64,000 nt of DNA from Callorhinus ursinus. Its lineage: Eukaryota; Chordata; Mammalia; Carnivora; Otariidae. A model generated the notes under the pieces. The model was not told the origin of the DNA. It searched no databases and saw only the letters and a list, made by a program, of their open reading frames with translations. Position 1 is the stretch's first letter, and every line of letters starts with the position of its first letter. The DNA lies in the NCBI RefSeq assembly GCF_003265705.1, contig NW_020312859.1, positions 2,460,755-2,524,754 of the forward strand, written 5' to 3'. A program made the translations under genes and the position numbers. Positions 33,276 through 45,265 of the stretch are shown here, in pieces.

Positions 33276-35334
33276 TGGCAGCTTTGTAAAGGCCCTGTGG
33301 TGGGAAGGGGCACATGGTGTTTTGAAAGCTCAGGGAAGGGAGCATGTAGTTGGCAAAGTATCAGGACTGGATCATACTAGATCTTTAAGTCAAGAATCCT
33401 AGACTTGAGCTTATGGACAGTTAGTTGATCCCCTGTTAGGTTATTAACAGAGAAGCCACAGACTCAAAATCTGCAGTTTGCAAAGACTTTTCTGGCTGCA
33501 GGTGGGAAGAATGGAGCCCAGAGGCCCAGGGATGGCTCGTTTTGGTTATAGCAGCTCTCCCCAAACGGGTCTGACCATTCCAGCATTGAATCCTCAGACC
33601 GTGGTGATGATGATCTTCTGGTGTCTGGGCTGGCTGCGTGGGCTAGAGCACAAGACACAAAAAAGTCAGGAGTGTGTCACCAGGCTGGTCTGGTGATGCT
33701 GGGAGGCTGGGAAGTGCCGGTTTGCAGGCAGGAACAAATTACTCTCCTGGAGGTGAGGCTGGGCCAATTCCTGCCGTGTTACATTATTAAATTTGTAATC
33801 TTCATTCTGATACTTCCAGCAGTGAATAAGAACCAAATTTAAAATGCCAGCTTTACATTTCTGGAATGAAGCTCTTTGTCAAGAACTCTTGAAACCCATA
33901 ATTTCTCTCCAGAGGTGAATGTCTATGTCTTAAAAAAAAAAAAAAAATTAAAAAATAAAGCAAAGCCACTGTTTTAGGTAAAGGTTGGACTTGAAAGGTT
34001 GTCTGAAACCCCAGCCCCAACCAGGAATTGGGAGTAGGGTCTGTATGTCCCCAGGCCCAGAAAGGGTTCAGAGGAGGACTGGACCTACAGATACCCGGGA
34101 CCGCCCCAGAAATTTAAGCCCCTAAATCTGGGCTTTGCCAGGGAAAAAAGGTGAGAAAAGCCTCATGTTCTCCTCCCCAAGTAGTTGGCAAATCTGCTGA
34201 TTTTTGAAAGGGTTGGGTAAAAAATCAGGCCATAGTCCCGGAAAGAATGGAGCCACATCAGGCTGTGGTAAGTTTTCTTGTACCTGTATGGTGAGTGGTA
34301 GCCCCGGCTGCTGGCAGGGCCGTATTGTTACTGCCCTTACACCTGGCTGGAAGGGCCCTGATTTGGGGCCTGCAGCATTCCTGGGTGGTTCTCTGGCCCT
34401 CCTCACTGGGTGAGGAATCTATAGATGAAGGGGATATACCCACCTGGACCCCTCTCATCTTCAGGGTATGTGGGACCCTGGAATTTTCTGTCCAAATGGC
34501 CCTGAGTCTTCTTGGGTCTGTCCAGACCCCTTCCCTAGGTCCATCCTCCCGAGGAGGGTGGACTCTGCCCATCACTGGTGTCCCGATAAATGGCTCAAAA
34601 GTGGCTGTTTGTGGAAGTGAGGACAGAACACAGATGTGCAAAGTGGGCCCCTTTATATGAGGAATGAGGGGGTGGGAATGAATCGGAGGGCAGGCTGCAG
34701 CCAAGGACTGGCTCCCTTTTCACTCCATATTCAGCCATGGAACACTGTGGATTCTAAATTTGAACCTGTGCTGGCTTTCAAGGTCATTATGTAGGCCTAT
34801 TTGTCAGAATAGAAGGATAGATCATATTTTATTCAGTAGCCTAATTTGTAACTTTTAAATATTTAGAATAAGTATGAGGGCCTCCATTGGACTCTTGCCC
34901 TGGGCCCCACAATATTAGGGGCAGGGTGGGGGACAGCCTTGTGTCCCTCTCTGAACTGAGAGTGAGAACAGCCCAGGGATGGCCCTTCTGATGGTCCCAT
35001 TGGTGGTACACATGGCTTGCATGGACCTTTGTGCAGATTATAGAGAACACTTCTCACACCCAGCCTGGGTGACTGAATAAAGAGATTGCACCTCCTGTAG
35101 AGGGATGAATCGGAAGAAGCCCCCCCCCCCCGCCCTTCTCCAGTGCCAGCTCGGGAAGACAGGCTGTATTTCTGCCCCGGACCCACCTTCCATCGGGTGC
35201 CTTTGTGCAGGGAGCAGCTTGCCCAGTAGTCCGCAGGGCCCCCTGAACCGGAACCATGGGCAAGACCAGAGGGAAAGTGCTTGACACTCTGGGATCCCAA
35301 GATAATCATTAAGTCATCTTAGTTTTTAATATTC
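33276..35334. other. Intron 1 single-copy stretch
   Basis: Unassigned sequence with an A-rich run near 33932-33958. No exon or strong motif seen. Confidence 0.55.
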
Positions 35335-35580
35335 ATCCTCATGATAGCAAACGTTTATTCTTGTTTCATACATGCTAGGTACTCTGAGCACTTTTCCTGG
35401 ACTATCCTATTGAAACATCAGCATATGAAGGTGGTAAAATTGTCCTATCCATTGTACTGATGAGGAAACTGAGGCTCAGAGAGTCTAGGCTTATCTTTGG
35501 CCCAAGGTCATTCAGCAGGAAGGTCAGACAGGCCTGCCTGGCATGTGAGTCTCTTAGCCTAACCACTGCTGGGCACAGCC
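35335..35580 (-). repeat. MIR SINE
   Basis: ATACATGCTAGGTACTCTGAGCAC, ACTGATGAGGAAACTGAGGCTCAGAGAG and TTAGCCTAACCACTGCTGGGC. Confidence 0.85.
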
Positions 35581-36204
35581 CTTTATCATTTTTTAAAAGC
35601 ATTGTTTATGCAGTCAACATATTTATTGACCCTGCTGCAGTGTGCTGGGTACTTGAAGGTAGGATGGGGGCCTCCCTCGGCCGAGGAGGAAAGATGAGCA
35701 GAGCAGGTAACTGGGTGACCCCATTGAGCAGGGGGTGCTGAATGTGTCCCCGAAGTGTGAGTAGCTGTTTATCAGGCTGCGTGGTCAGGGAGGAGCCCCC
35801 TGTGGTTTATCGATGTCTTGTGAGGGCGAGGTAGGTGCATCAGGAGGAGGCAGGGCCAGGAAAGAGGTGGGTGGTTGGGAAAGGCTCTTGTGCCCCCGCC
35901 CTTCTTGGAGACTAGAACTCTCTTGTCCTCTCCAGGCTTCCTGGGCCCTTGCCGAGAGGGGCGAGACTTACTGTCCACCCTGCACCACGATCTTTTGCAA
36001 AGGTGGAAAAGTGAGATTGAGAGGGTGGTTTGCTGTGTTTTTGGCTGGGAGGACTTGGGGCCCGGGCCTCTGAGCCCTCCTGGACGTGGCCTGGTCCCTT
36101 CACTGGGCTCCTGCTATGGTGGGAGTGGTCGAGTTACTGCTTGTCGCTGTAACTCCTTAAAACAAATGTTGTGCTTTCCCTAGTCACAGACACTTGTACG
36201 GTTA

Positions 36205-36390
36205 TCCTAGCTGACATTTCCCGAGCACACACCATGTTCCAGATGCTGTGCTAAGATTTCACGCAGTTTACTTTGTACGGTCCTCAGTCCTGTGCAGTCC
36301 TGTTGCTATTCCCGAATTCACCCAAGGTCACAACCCAGCAGACAGCAGAGCCGATTTCCTCGGGCCTAACGTCCTCAGTCTGTGTCATGT
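36205..36390 (-). repeat. MIR SINE
   Basis: CATTTCCCGAGCACACACCATGTTCCAGATGCTGTGCTAAG and ACCCAAGGTCACAACCCAGC. Confidence 0.75.
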
Positions 36391-36394
36391 GTAC

Positions 36395-36640
36395 CCATGG
36401 TGGAGATTTTGAGAAAATGCAGAGGAGGCACACAAAAAGAAAATAAAAATGACTCCGATTCTATCATCCAAAAGCAGAATGTTTAACCACTAGGGCTGTT
36501 TCTCTCCAGTTGTGCATGTGTGTGTGTGCAGGAGTGTGTGTTTAAACCAAGACATGGTCATGCTGTGATACTGTTTTGTAAACTGAAGCCACTACTTAAA
36601 AATCACCTTAAAAGGACCTTCACAGACTGGTCTCCACAGG
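36395..36640 (-). mobile_element. Possible L1-derived fragment
   Basis: AAAATAAAAATGACTCCGATTCTATCATCC and ATACTGTTTTGTAAACTGAAG resemble diverged L1 3' sequence. The assignment is weak. Confidence 0.4.
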
Positions 36641-36796
36641 GACACTCTGATTTCTAGGATCGGGTCTAGAACTGTGTATGATCCGTCTGTAGACCACAGC
36701 CCGGCCAAGGCAGGCCCAGGGACAAGACAAGGCTGCTTACCCTAAGAGCTGCGGCTCATTTTTGTTCCTGCTTTTCACTCTTGTTCTTATAAAAGA

Positions 36797-36820
36797 TAAA
36801 TAAATAAATAAATAAATTGA
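36797..36820. repeat. (AAAT)n microsatellite
   Basis: Five to six AAAT units follow TATAAAAGAT, just before the MEF2 candidate region. Confidence 0.9.
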
Positions 36821-36896
36821 AAACTGACAGACTTACCCAGGATTTTATTCCATGCCCAGCCCCGCATTTAAATGTGAGAAGCAGAAGGCTTGTGAG

Positions 36897-36906
36897 CTAT
36901 AAATAG
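36897..36906. promoter_or_regulatory. MEF2 consensus site
   Basis: CTATAAATAG fits the MEF2 consensus CTA(A/T)4TAG perfectly. A CATTTAAATG palindrome lies at 36865-36874 and a CCAAT word at about 36912. MEF2 drives activity-dependent neuronal transcription. A TATA-like reading is possible, but there is no downstream first exon to support a promoter. Confidence 0.45.
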
Positions 36907-37474
36907 CGCAGGCCAATTCTGAACAGTGGCAGAGAGAATTTGTAGGTTCTGTTTCCTCCCAACCTGGTGACCTGGATTACTTCCTTCCTGCAACGATGGC
37001 TCTCCTCCCTGCCTCCTCTGCCCATCCTTCACGGAGCAGCGCAAGTCCCTCTTGGCAGGTGTTCAGTGAGCGCCTACCCCGGGCCAGGCCCTGGGTGCTG
37101 GCCACACGGATCTGAGCGAGCCACCAGCCCCGTCACAGCCTGGGGTGGCAGGGGTAGATGTAGACACAGTTGTCCACAAATGGAAACCTTGTCATTGTGG
37201 AAGCCCAAAAAGGGGTCCCTAGCTCTGGGAGTGGGGAAAAGCATCCCCATCCTGAAGGACGGGCTACTGGAGGTGACAGAGGGCAGGAGGAGACAGGAGC
37301 CCCAGAGAGGAGGGGTCTCTGGGGCGACGGGTGTGCTGCTTGGCACCGAGCAAGGTTTTGTTATTACTCAGCGATTGCATACTTCTTGAGGGCGCGTCCT
37401 GGCTTCCTTTGGTGGCTCCTGTGGCTTCTAGAATCCCATCATCTTGGGTAAGGAGGGTGCACAACATTTCACTA

Positions 37475-37635
37475 GTCCAGTGATTCCCAGACTGCTGTGC
37501 ACATGCTTTTCTACCTGACACCAGGATCCTGAGCTCCAACCCCGATTATTCAACTAAAACTCTCAGGTGGGACCTGGGAATCTATTTCTTCACAAGCTCC
37601 CCAGGTGATTCTATTGTTTGACCACACTTAGGATT
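37475..37635 (+). mobile_element. MER20/MER3-type hAT fossil
   Basis: CCAGTGATTCCCAGACTGCTGTGC at the left end and GCTCCCCAGGTGATTCTATTG internally identify a diverged copy. Confidence 0.65.
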
Positions 37636-37884
37636 TGCCCTACCAATCCAGTCTCCATCTGGGGACCTGCCTTGACTGTCCAGTCTCCCTTGGATGACAG
37701 TGAGGAACAGTCTTAACCGCTCAGGGCTGTTCCTTCCATTGACAGACAGCTCGACTGCAGAAAGTCCTTCCTTTGTGCCCAGAGTCACCTTCACCATTAA
37801 TCCTAATATAATAATGATGCTGAAAATCAAATTTGCACAGCCCTTTGTTATCTATACAATTACTTATTTAATTTGAGAGGCAAA

Positions 37885-38350
37885 AACCACATAGATTTTA
37901 AATTCAGAGGGACCTGCATTAAAACCTTCTCTCTCTTCTTGTCCTACTCTGTGTCCTTAAACCAGTGAACCTCGCTGTGTCTCAGTGTCCTTATCCCTTA
38001 AGTGGACATAATAATAGTATCGGGTCATTGGAAGGACGGAGTAGTGTGTGATGTGGGCTCAGGATGGGAGTAAGGCACCGATTTCATAATCATCATAATT
38101 TTATATTATTGCTACTACTATGACATGAGACATTTACATTCAGTATTTAGAGGTTTTTACTGGGCGCTTGCTGTGTGCCCAGCACTAATCTAGGTGGCGT
38201 GGTACGTCGTGAAAAAGCTCTCACTCACTGGCGTTCGTCATCAGTATTGTTAATATTATTTGAACCTTCAAAGTTGCTGGAGCAGGTGATTAAAATCACA
38301 CACCTTTTACAGATAAGAAGATGGAGCTCAGATGGTTGGGGGAGTTCCTT
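37885..38350. repeat. MIR pair, plus (37885-38090) and minus (38130-38350)
   Basis: The plus copy has CTGTGTCTCAGTGTCCTTATCCC and ATAATAATAGTATCGGG. The minus copy has TACTGGGCGCTTGCTGTGTGCCCAGCACTAATCTAGG and TTTTACAGATAAGAAGATGG. Confidence 0.7.
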
Positions 38351-39299
38351 AGTTGATTAGAGATGGGCAGGGAATTTAATTGGTGTCTTCTGCTAATTCT
38401 CGTCTTTTCTCCCACCTTCAGCAGGCTTTTGTTTCAGTCCCTCTGGGAAGGAAGGAGGGAGGAGAGACCATTATGCACAAAGTTAAGCTCCCCATCCCCG
38501 ACACACACTTTAGCCCCCCTGATTTCCTCGGTGCTGGGCAGTTTAGGGACAGCTGTGTGGTCCTTTATTCTCTTCCTCCATGGCATTCCACTGGAAAAAT
38601 GAAGTTCTGGTGCCTTTGAGCATCTTGCAGGCATAAAGGAGTCCTAGGGGAGAAGTGTAGGGTCTGGCTGCTAGCTGGCTCTGCTGGGTTGGGTTTGCCG
38701 CCCGAGTGCGGTTAGGGTCTTCACATCTGCTCTGGCAGCCATGGGTGCAGCCCCCACTCCACCCTGAGTCACTACCCGGTGCCCATAGCATGACTTCCCT
38801 GAGTCCAGGTCTGACCGGATTGGTTGGGTCCAAGGCTGGCCCTGGCTGGCTGCAGAACCCCGCTTGCTCTTGGCCTCCTCACTGTCCCTGGAAGGTGAGC
38901 AAGAGTTTCGGGCACTGAGTTCTCTCTCCCCAGGGGGCTGCCATTCAGCCTGATCTCTCTCCACTGGATGAAAGACCCCATCTCCTGGTAAGGAACCACG
39001 GACATCAACAAGGAAAAGAGAAGCCTTGTAGTTAGAAAAGGGTCCCTGTAATCAGACATACAGGTGTGTTTGCTGCTGGCGAGGTGGGTTCCAAGCCAGT
39101 GACTCACGTCTTTTATCCTGTGTTAGAGGTCGGTCTCAGCTTCCCTCCTGTGAGCTTTTGTCTGAGCTCCCTTGCTTTCTTGTACAATTTCAGCTGCCCT
39201 GTTCCTGCCTCCCCTTCCATCCACTTCATCAGGCAAATCTCATTTCTAGTAGCCTCTGACCGTGGGAAAGCCCTGGGTCAGGAGTCAAGAGACTGAGTT

Positions 39300-39510
39300 G
39301 TAGACCAGTGCTGTCTAACAGAAATTTCTGTGATGATGGAAATGTTCTGTATCTGTACTACCCCAGATGGGTAGGTACTAGCCACATATGGCTGTTTCAG
39401 CACTTGATGTGTGGTTAGTATAACTGAGGAACCAAATTCTTCATTATTAAAAATTGTGATTAATTTAAGTGGTCACACGTCGGTAGTGGCTACTATATTG
39501 GGCAGCACAG
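39300..39510 (+). mobile_element. hAT-type palindromic element, copy 1
   Basis: It runs from CCAGTGCTGTCTAACAGAAATTTCTG to ATTGGGCAGCACAGCCCTGG, with GATGATGGAAATGTTCTG and CACATATGGCTG inside. The termini are complementary (CAGTGCTGTC / GGCAGCAC). A reverse copy lies at 59660-59855. Confidence 0.72.
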
Positions 39511-39624
39511 CCCTGGACCCAGTTTTGTATGTGCTGAGCTGTGAGACCTTGAGCAAGTTTCTTGCCTGCTCTGGGATTAGGAAGGGGTGCAGTTGGAGAA
39601 ATCAGGAGACTGGAATAGAGACCG

Positions 39625-39830
39625 AGGTCTGAGTCAGCTAGATCTGGGGTGGATTCCCGCTCTGTCGAAAACCAGCTGTGTGGTCTTAGGCAAGTCACTT
39701 AACCGCACTGTGCTACAGTTTCCTCATTTGTAAATAGTCATCTCACAGGCTTTAAATGAGGTTTAAATGAGATAAATCTACAGGGACTCACTCCCAGTAG
39801 GCTCTTGACAAATAGTAGAAGTAGTTTTAG
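39625..39830 (+). repeat. MIR SINE
   Basis: GTGTGGTCTTAGGCAAGTCACTTAACCGCACTGTGC, TTTCCTCATTTGTAAATAG and CCAGTAGGCTCTTGACAAATAG. Confidence 0.85.
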
Positions 39831-40129
39831 CTGATCTTATGGGAGTCCATGTTCTCCTCTTGCCTCTTTGGACAACTCTGACAATTCTTGCTTTTGCTAC
39901 AGATGTGTAAGAAGTGCTTACTTTCAGAGCCAGAGGTTTATCACCTTGAACCTCTTGGAATTATGTGTAGGTTGTGTCATTGTGCATTTGTATTTTTTTC
40001 TGGAGAAAACCAGAATTTTTTTAATAGAGATAAACAGCTTTCAGAAGATTTTCAAAGGAGACCAAGAAGTTTATAAGAACTCTGGGAGGGAAAGAAGCAC
40101 GGTACATGTGCGGCAGGGCTGGGGTGTTT

Positions 40130-40350
40130 GGGAAGACAGAGGGTTCTGGCCCCAGACTGCCAGCATTTTTGACGCAGCCTTGCCACCTCCAAGCTGCATA
40201 AATCTTGTTGAATCTCAGCTTCCCCATCTGTAAAATGGGGGTAAGATAGGGCCTCTTTCATGGGTTGTTGTAGGGATTAAATAAATGAATCCATGTTCAT
40301 TGTGTAGCCCAGCACCTGGCATATGATCATTGTCCAGTGAATGCTGGCTG
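40130..40350 (+). repeat. MIR SINE
   Basis: AATCTCAGCTTCCCCATCTGTAAAATGGGGGTAAG, GTTGTAGGGATTAAATAAATG and AGCACCTGGCATATGATC. Confidence 0.88.
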
Positions 40351-40464
40351 CTTCTGACATCATCATCATCACCACCGCCACGAGCACCCATTGTTTCTAA
40401 CCACTGCATGCCTGGCCTGATGCAAGCTGTGTCTGTCTGCCAAAGTTTGCCCTTCTTCACCTGC

Positions 40465-40870
40465 TGCATCATCTCAGACTTCACCTCGTACTGCTCTCCT
40501 GTGCTCATTCCGCTCCAGCCGCTCTGGCCTCCTTGTTTGTCGGACGGGCCTGACATATGTCTGTCTCAGGGTCTGTGTGCTTGGAGCTCTGTGCCTCCAG
40601 GTATCCATCTGGCTTGTTCCTTTCCCTCCTTCAGGTCTTTACCTGCATATTATAATGAGGTCTCCCTGACCACCCGTCCTTCCACTCTATATCTTTGTGT
40701 ATTTGGGTGGTTCAATGTTTCCTTCCCTCTCCCGGATTGGAGCTTCAGGAGGGCTGTTTGTGTCCCTTATTTTATTCCCGGCGCTGTCTAGCTCCAGTGC
40801 CTAGGACAGGCCCTGACATAGAGAAGGTGCTCAGAAAAATACTTGGTGAGTCAGCAAATGAATGATTGGA
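40465..40870 (+). repeat. L2 3' fragment
   Basis: CTCCTTCAGGTCTTTACCTGC, GAGGTCTCCCTGACCACCCG and CTAGGACAGGCCCTGACATAGAGAAGGTGCTCAG, then GAATGAATGA-like end. Confidence 0.85.
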
Positions 40871-40879
40871 TCTCATTCA

Positions 40880-41860
40880 GTCTGGGGTAGGCTCCTGTAG
40901 GATCCCCACGCTCCAGCAAATATCTCCTATGTAATAGTTTGAATCAACAAATATTCTCTGAACCCTCCTCGGTGCCAGGTTAGGTGTTCGGTTCCCGGGA
41001 TAGAAAGATGAAGAACATCCCAGCTTTGGAGGAGCTCACAGATGTGGAGGTGGCTGCAGTGTAGTCCCCTCAGTTGTAACTGCGGAGTTGTGCTACGACA
41101 CTGGGGTCTGTCTTCCACCCTGTCCCGGGAGGGCCTGGTGGACCAGGGTCCCCATCTGCCTTGCTCCATGCTGTGTCCTCAGCACTGGCCGAGGCAGGCT
41201 CACATATGTGTACAGGATGCATCAATGAGCACATACAGGGTGTGGTGGGAGAGGGACTGGCAGAGGGTCTGTGGCTGCACCGAGGAGGAGCACAGCCTCA
41301 CTCACATGGGAGGGGAGGACCGTTCTCCTGTCCCTTGGCAGACTGCTTGGACTGTTGCTTGGCCAACGATGCAGCGACTTGGGAGCCATGGGAGGATGGT
41401 GGCTTCCCCTCCATCAGGAGGCTGGGTAGCCCGCCGCAGCCTTTCTGTATTTCAGCTTCTGCCTGGGCCTCTGTCCTTGGAGTTAAAAATAGCCAAGGAT
41501 GGGAGTGCAAGGACACGCTGTCCTCTGCCATGGAACGGGGATTCTGCTACCGTGTCTCAAAGGGGGCGGCCGGGCGGCAGGTTTGAGAAGCCAATGGCTT
41601 AAGGAATTATCCCTTCCTGCCCCCTCGAGGACAAGCACGGACTTCTCTTTCCCCAGTCTGGGATGACTCTAAATGAGCTATGGAATGTCACAGCTGGAGG
41701 GACTCTAGGGAGTAGACTGTTATGGGCAGGAAGCCCATCACCTACAGGCCTGGGACCTTGGCGGATGTCACCAATTAAGGCCCCTTTTTCTTGGGCACAT
41801 GGCAGGCATCACCAATCAATCACAGCACCCTTTTCTGCCAAGTCCAGACACAGTCTAAGA
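40880..41860. other. Intron 1 single-copy stretch
   Basis: The left edge resembles an L2 or MIR end (CCTCGGTGCCAGGTTAGGTG). The remainder is unassigned, and open frames of up to 186 codons have no recognisable protein content. Confidence 0.5.
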
Positions 41861-41866
41861 ATTTTT

Positions 41867-42046
41867 TTTTTAAGATTTTATTTATTTGAGAGAGAGAGAG
41901 AGCGCGCACATGAGAGGGGGGAGGGTCAGAGGGAGAAGCAGACTCCCCGCAGAGCAGGGAGCCCGAAGCGGGACTCGATCCCGGGACTCCAGGATCATGA
42001 CCTGAGCCGAAGGCAGTCGCTTAACCAACTGAGCCACCCAGGTGCC
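41867..42046 (-). mobile_element. Carnivore tRNA-Lys SINE with target duplication
   Basis: The duplication ACAGTCTAAGAATTTTT / ACAGTCTGAGAATTTTT (one mismatch) flanks a minus-strand copy with a GA-rich middle (GAGAGAGAGAGAGCGCGC). Confidence 0.94.
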
Positions 42047-42471
42047 CACAGTCTGAGAATTTTTAACACAAGAATATTTTAGGCAATAGCTATCAGAGTT
42101 GGCAAACAAGAGAAAACCAATTTATCATTGTAATCTAGTCCAGCCCCCTCCTGGTGGGAAAACTGAGCTCAGAGAGGGGTAGAAACTTGTCTGATGTCAC
42201 GCAGAAAGTCTGTAGTAGAGCTAGGACCAGACCCCAGGAGTCCTGACTCTGCTGGGCCTTTTTTTGTTCTCTGTCCCCTACTGCATCTGCTTTTTTATGA
42301 GAACTAAAGTGTGTCTGTCCAAAAGAAAGCCTTTTCACTGGACTACAAACCTCAAAATTCTATGCACCGTACTGTGTATATGTGCTGACAGGTACTTTTT
42401 TCTAAGGAAAAGAGAGAATAGCTCTTGTCAGCTTCTCAAGAGGCTTCTTGCACAATCAAGAAAGGTGAAGA

Positions 42472-42667
42472 GGGGCGCCTGGGTGGCTCAGTTGTTAAGC
42501 GTCTGCCTTCGGCTCGGGTCATGATCCTAGGGTCCTGGGATCGAGCCCCGCATCGGGCTCCCTGCTCAGCAGGGAGCCTGCTTCTCCCTCTCCCACTCCC
42601 CCTGCTTGTGTTCCCTCTCTTGCTGTGTCTCTGTCAAATGAATAAATAAAATCTTAAAAAAAAAAAA
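42472..42667 (+). mobile_element. Carnivore tRNA-Lys SINE with target duplication
   Basis: Near-consensus young-looking copy: head GGGCGCCTGGGTGGCTCAG, tail AAATAAAATCTT plus poly-A, and duplication AAAGGTGAAGA at 42461-42471 and 42668-42678. Confidence 0.95.
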
Positions 42668-42704
42668 AAAGGTGAAGAAATCCAAGAAGAGTGAGTAGAA
42701 TGGG

Positions 42705-42865
42705 CTGAAGTGCTACTCAAAGTATGGGTCACAGACCAGCAGCGGGGACCTTGCCTGGGAGATAGAAATGCAGAATTCCAGACCCCACCCAGCAGCTACT
42801 GAATCCAGTCTGCCTTTTAACCAGATCCCTGGATGATTCATGTGCACATTAAAGTTTGGGAAGCT
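42705..42865 (-). mobile_element. MER20/MER3-type hAT fossil
   Basis: GCTACTCAAAGTATGGGTCACAGACCAGCAG, TAGAAATGCAGAATTCCAGACCCCACCC and TTAAAGTTTGGGAAGCTTG give a near-complete element. Confidence 0.82.
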
Positions 42866-43590
42866 TGAGGCTAGAATTTAGAAGCTCTGCCTTTGGTTTC
42901 CTGAAGTGTATGGAGTGCCTGCTCAGGGCCAGGCACCTTTGCAAGTCTGCGGGGCGGACATGGTCCTTGCCCTCATTTGAAGGAATGGAAGGAGACAGGC
43001 TCCTTGGCCAGGATGGTGCCCAGCTATGCTCAGTAGCTCTGCTAAGGCCAAATCAAGGGAGGCATTTGTTTAAACTGTTGGAAGATAAAGGGTAGCACTT
43101 CTCTCCGAGGAGTCTGAGACGTGGTGTGGGGGGATGTTCTTGCCTGGAAAGCCCTAGTGGGCTCCTGGTTAGCGTCCCTTCTGCAGAGCAGTGTGGAGGG
43201 GGCCTGGACGCTAAGCAGCCATGATATTTGGATGTGCTGAGCCAGAGCTTGAGGCCAGGTTTACCAGTGGCCTCTAGTGCTGAAAAGAGCTCATCGAAGG
43301 TGGATTTGCTCCAGTGAGTGCTGGGGCCGGTGGTTCCAGCTGGTTCTAACTGGTCACAGCAGATCCTAGTTAATTCTTGAGTCCTTCTGAGGCTCTGAAG
43401 CAAGCTGACCATGTGTAGACTGAGGAAGGTGCCAGTGGGGAGGTGGAGGCACAAACAGGCTTGCCCCGGTAGGGCTGGGATTAAGAGATTCCTTCTCCTC
43501 TTTCACATGTGCCCACTGTATGTCATCATCCGTGTGCCTTCGTGGGGATATGAGTGTACGGGTGTGCTTTGAAGATGGCACACCTGGGGT

Positions 43591-43602
43591 CTAGAGGGCG
43601 CA
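43591..43602 (+). promoter_or_regulatory. CTCF-like core, weaker
   Basis: CTAGAGGGCGCA contains the full right-hand CTCF core YAGRKGGCRS. The upstream CCRS part of the motif does not fit. Confidence 0.3.
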
Positions 43603-43799
43603 GCCCAGGCCTCATCTGGCCTTTGCAGCAGGCTTCCCATGCTGGCCTCTTGCTCAGCTGAGGCCTTTGCTGCCCCTGTTGGAGGCCAGCGCTGACCTGA
43701 AGAAGCCTTACCCACCCCCATGCTACTGGCTCCATGTGGGGGGGGGGGGTCAGTGTAGAATAGGGGATAAGAGCAGGGCCTGGGAAAGGAAATGGGTAC

Positions 43800-44345
43800 A
43801 TATAGAAAGAGAAAGAAAGCTCTAACTACAGACCATACAATTCACTATGTAATGTGGACAGCTCAGTGGTTGTTAGCACACTCACCATTATATGGTCATC
43901 ACCACAACCGATCGTAGGACATCTCCATCACCCCGAAAGAAATCCCTGTACCCAGTAGTACTCACTCTCCTGTCTCCCCTTGCCCCTAGAAACAACTAAT
44001 CTTTCTATCTCTATGGATTTGCCTGTTCTGGACATTTCATATAAATAGTCATAGACTATGTGGTGTCTCATGTTTCATGTGGCTTCTTTGATTTTGCATG
44101 TTTTCAAGGTTCATCTGTGTTGTAGCATTCATCAGATCTCCATTCCTTGTTGTGCCGGAATAATATAATATTCTTCTAAATACATATATACATATATACA
44201 TACACACACACATATATACACAAACATATATACACACATACATATAAAATAAATTTTGTTTAACTGTTCATCAGTTGATGGACATTGGGCTGTTTCCACT
44301 TTTTGACTATTATGAATAATGCTGCTGTGAACATTTGTGCTCAGC
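43800..44345 (-). mobile_element. L1 3' UTR fragment (antisense)
   Basis: ATCAGTTGATGGACATTGGGCTGTTTCCAC and ATTATGAATAATGCTGCTGTGAACAT are classic antisense L1 3' words. An internal TA/CA-rich microsatellite (about 44180-44250) has expanded in it. Confidence 0.85.
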
Positions 44346-44785
44346 TCTTCGTGTGGTTGGGGCAGGTTTGTTTTGCATTCTGCCCCTCTACTAACTTGCT
44401 GTGGGACCTTGGGCAAACTGCTTCAGTTCTCAGAGTCTTGGTTTTCTGAGAGTTTCTGGGAATTGGGGACACTGGTATCCATCTCAGAATATTGTTGAGA
44501 ATAGTGCCTATAATTTACTGAGTGCCTTTAACTCACCATGGCAGTCACTTTACATATGTTCTGTCATCGAGGTCAGCCCCGCACGGGGCATGAGAGGATT
44601 TATTTCACAATTAATGTGAATCAGTGCTAAAATAGGCTAACACTCTGCCTTGTTCTAACAAATCACTTGGTGGCTTCTCTTTGCAGTGTGCATCCGGGGG
44701 GAGAGCTCCCCCACCTCCTCTATATCCTTAGCCTTTTCACATTATTAGGGGACATATTTTTTTATCTATCCTTTTGTATATTCTT

Positions 44786-44973
44786 TTTTTTTTTAAGATT
44801 TTATTTCTTTATTTGACAGAGAGCACAAGTAGGCAGAGTGGCAGGCAGAGGGAAAGGGAGAAACAGGCTCTCCGTTGAGCAGGGAGCCCGATGAGGGGCT
44901 TGATTCCAGGACCCTGAGATCATGACCTGAGCCAAAGGCAGATGCTTCACCGACTGAGCCACCCAGGCGCCCC
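44786..44973 (-). mobile_element. Carnivore tRNA-Lys SINE with target duplication
   Basis: The 17-bp duplication TCCTTTTGTATATTCTT is perfect at 44769-44785 and 44974-44990, around a minus-strand copy ending CACCCAGGCGCCCC. Confidence 0.95.
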
Positions 44974-45034
44974 TCCTTTTGTATATTCTTAAAAATGCTT
45001 AAATATACATAGAGAAAAGCTTTCTGGAAGAGCT

Positions 45035-45265
45035 GCCTCATGGTTTCATCATTTCTGTTTTCCCTCTGCCGTGAGATTAGCGTGTCCCAGATAGGGTTTG
45101 CTCCTTCCTCCTGGATTCCAGAAGAATTCATGGGATGGAGCCCCAGCTAACTCAGAAGGGATGTTTCACGTGAGCAAACGCTAAACCTTTAATCTGTGAG
45201 CCACTGAGATTTGGGCGTCGTTTGTTACTGTAGCATAACCCAATGAGAGCTGATCAATATTACAA
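45035..45265 (+). mobile_element. MLT1/MST-type LTR 3' fragment (sense)
   Basis: GTGAGCCACTGAGATTTGGGCGTCGTTTGTTACTGTAGCATAACCCAATGAGAGCTGATCAA is the characteristic 3' end. Upstream words are diverged. Confidence 0.6.

Noticed and set aside
36897..36906. TATA box for a cryptic promoter
   Set aside because: No initiator, exon or donor follows at a sensible distance, so the MEF2 reading is preferred.
41042..41602. Overlapping 186- and 141-codon frames
   Set aside because: Two different frames are open over the same DNA, with composition-driven content and no recognisable domain.
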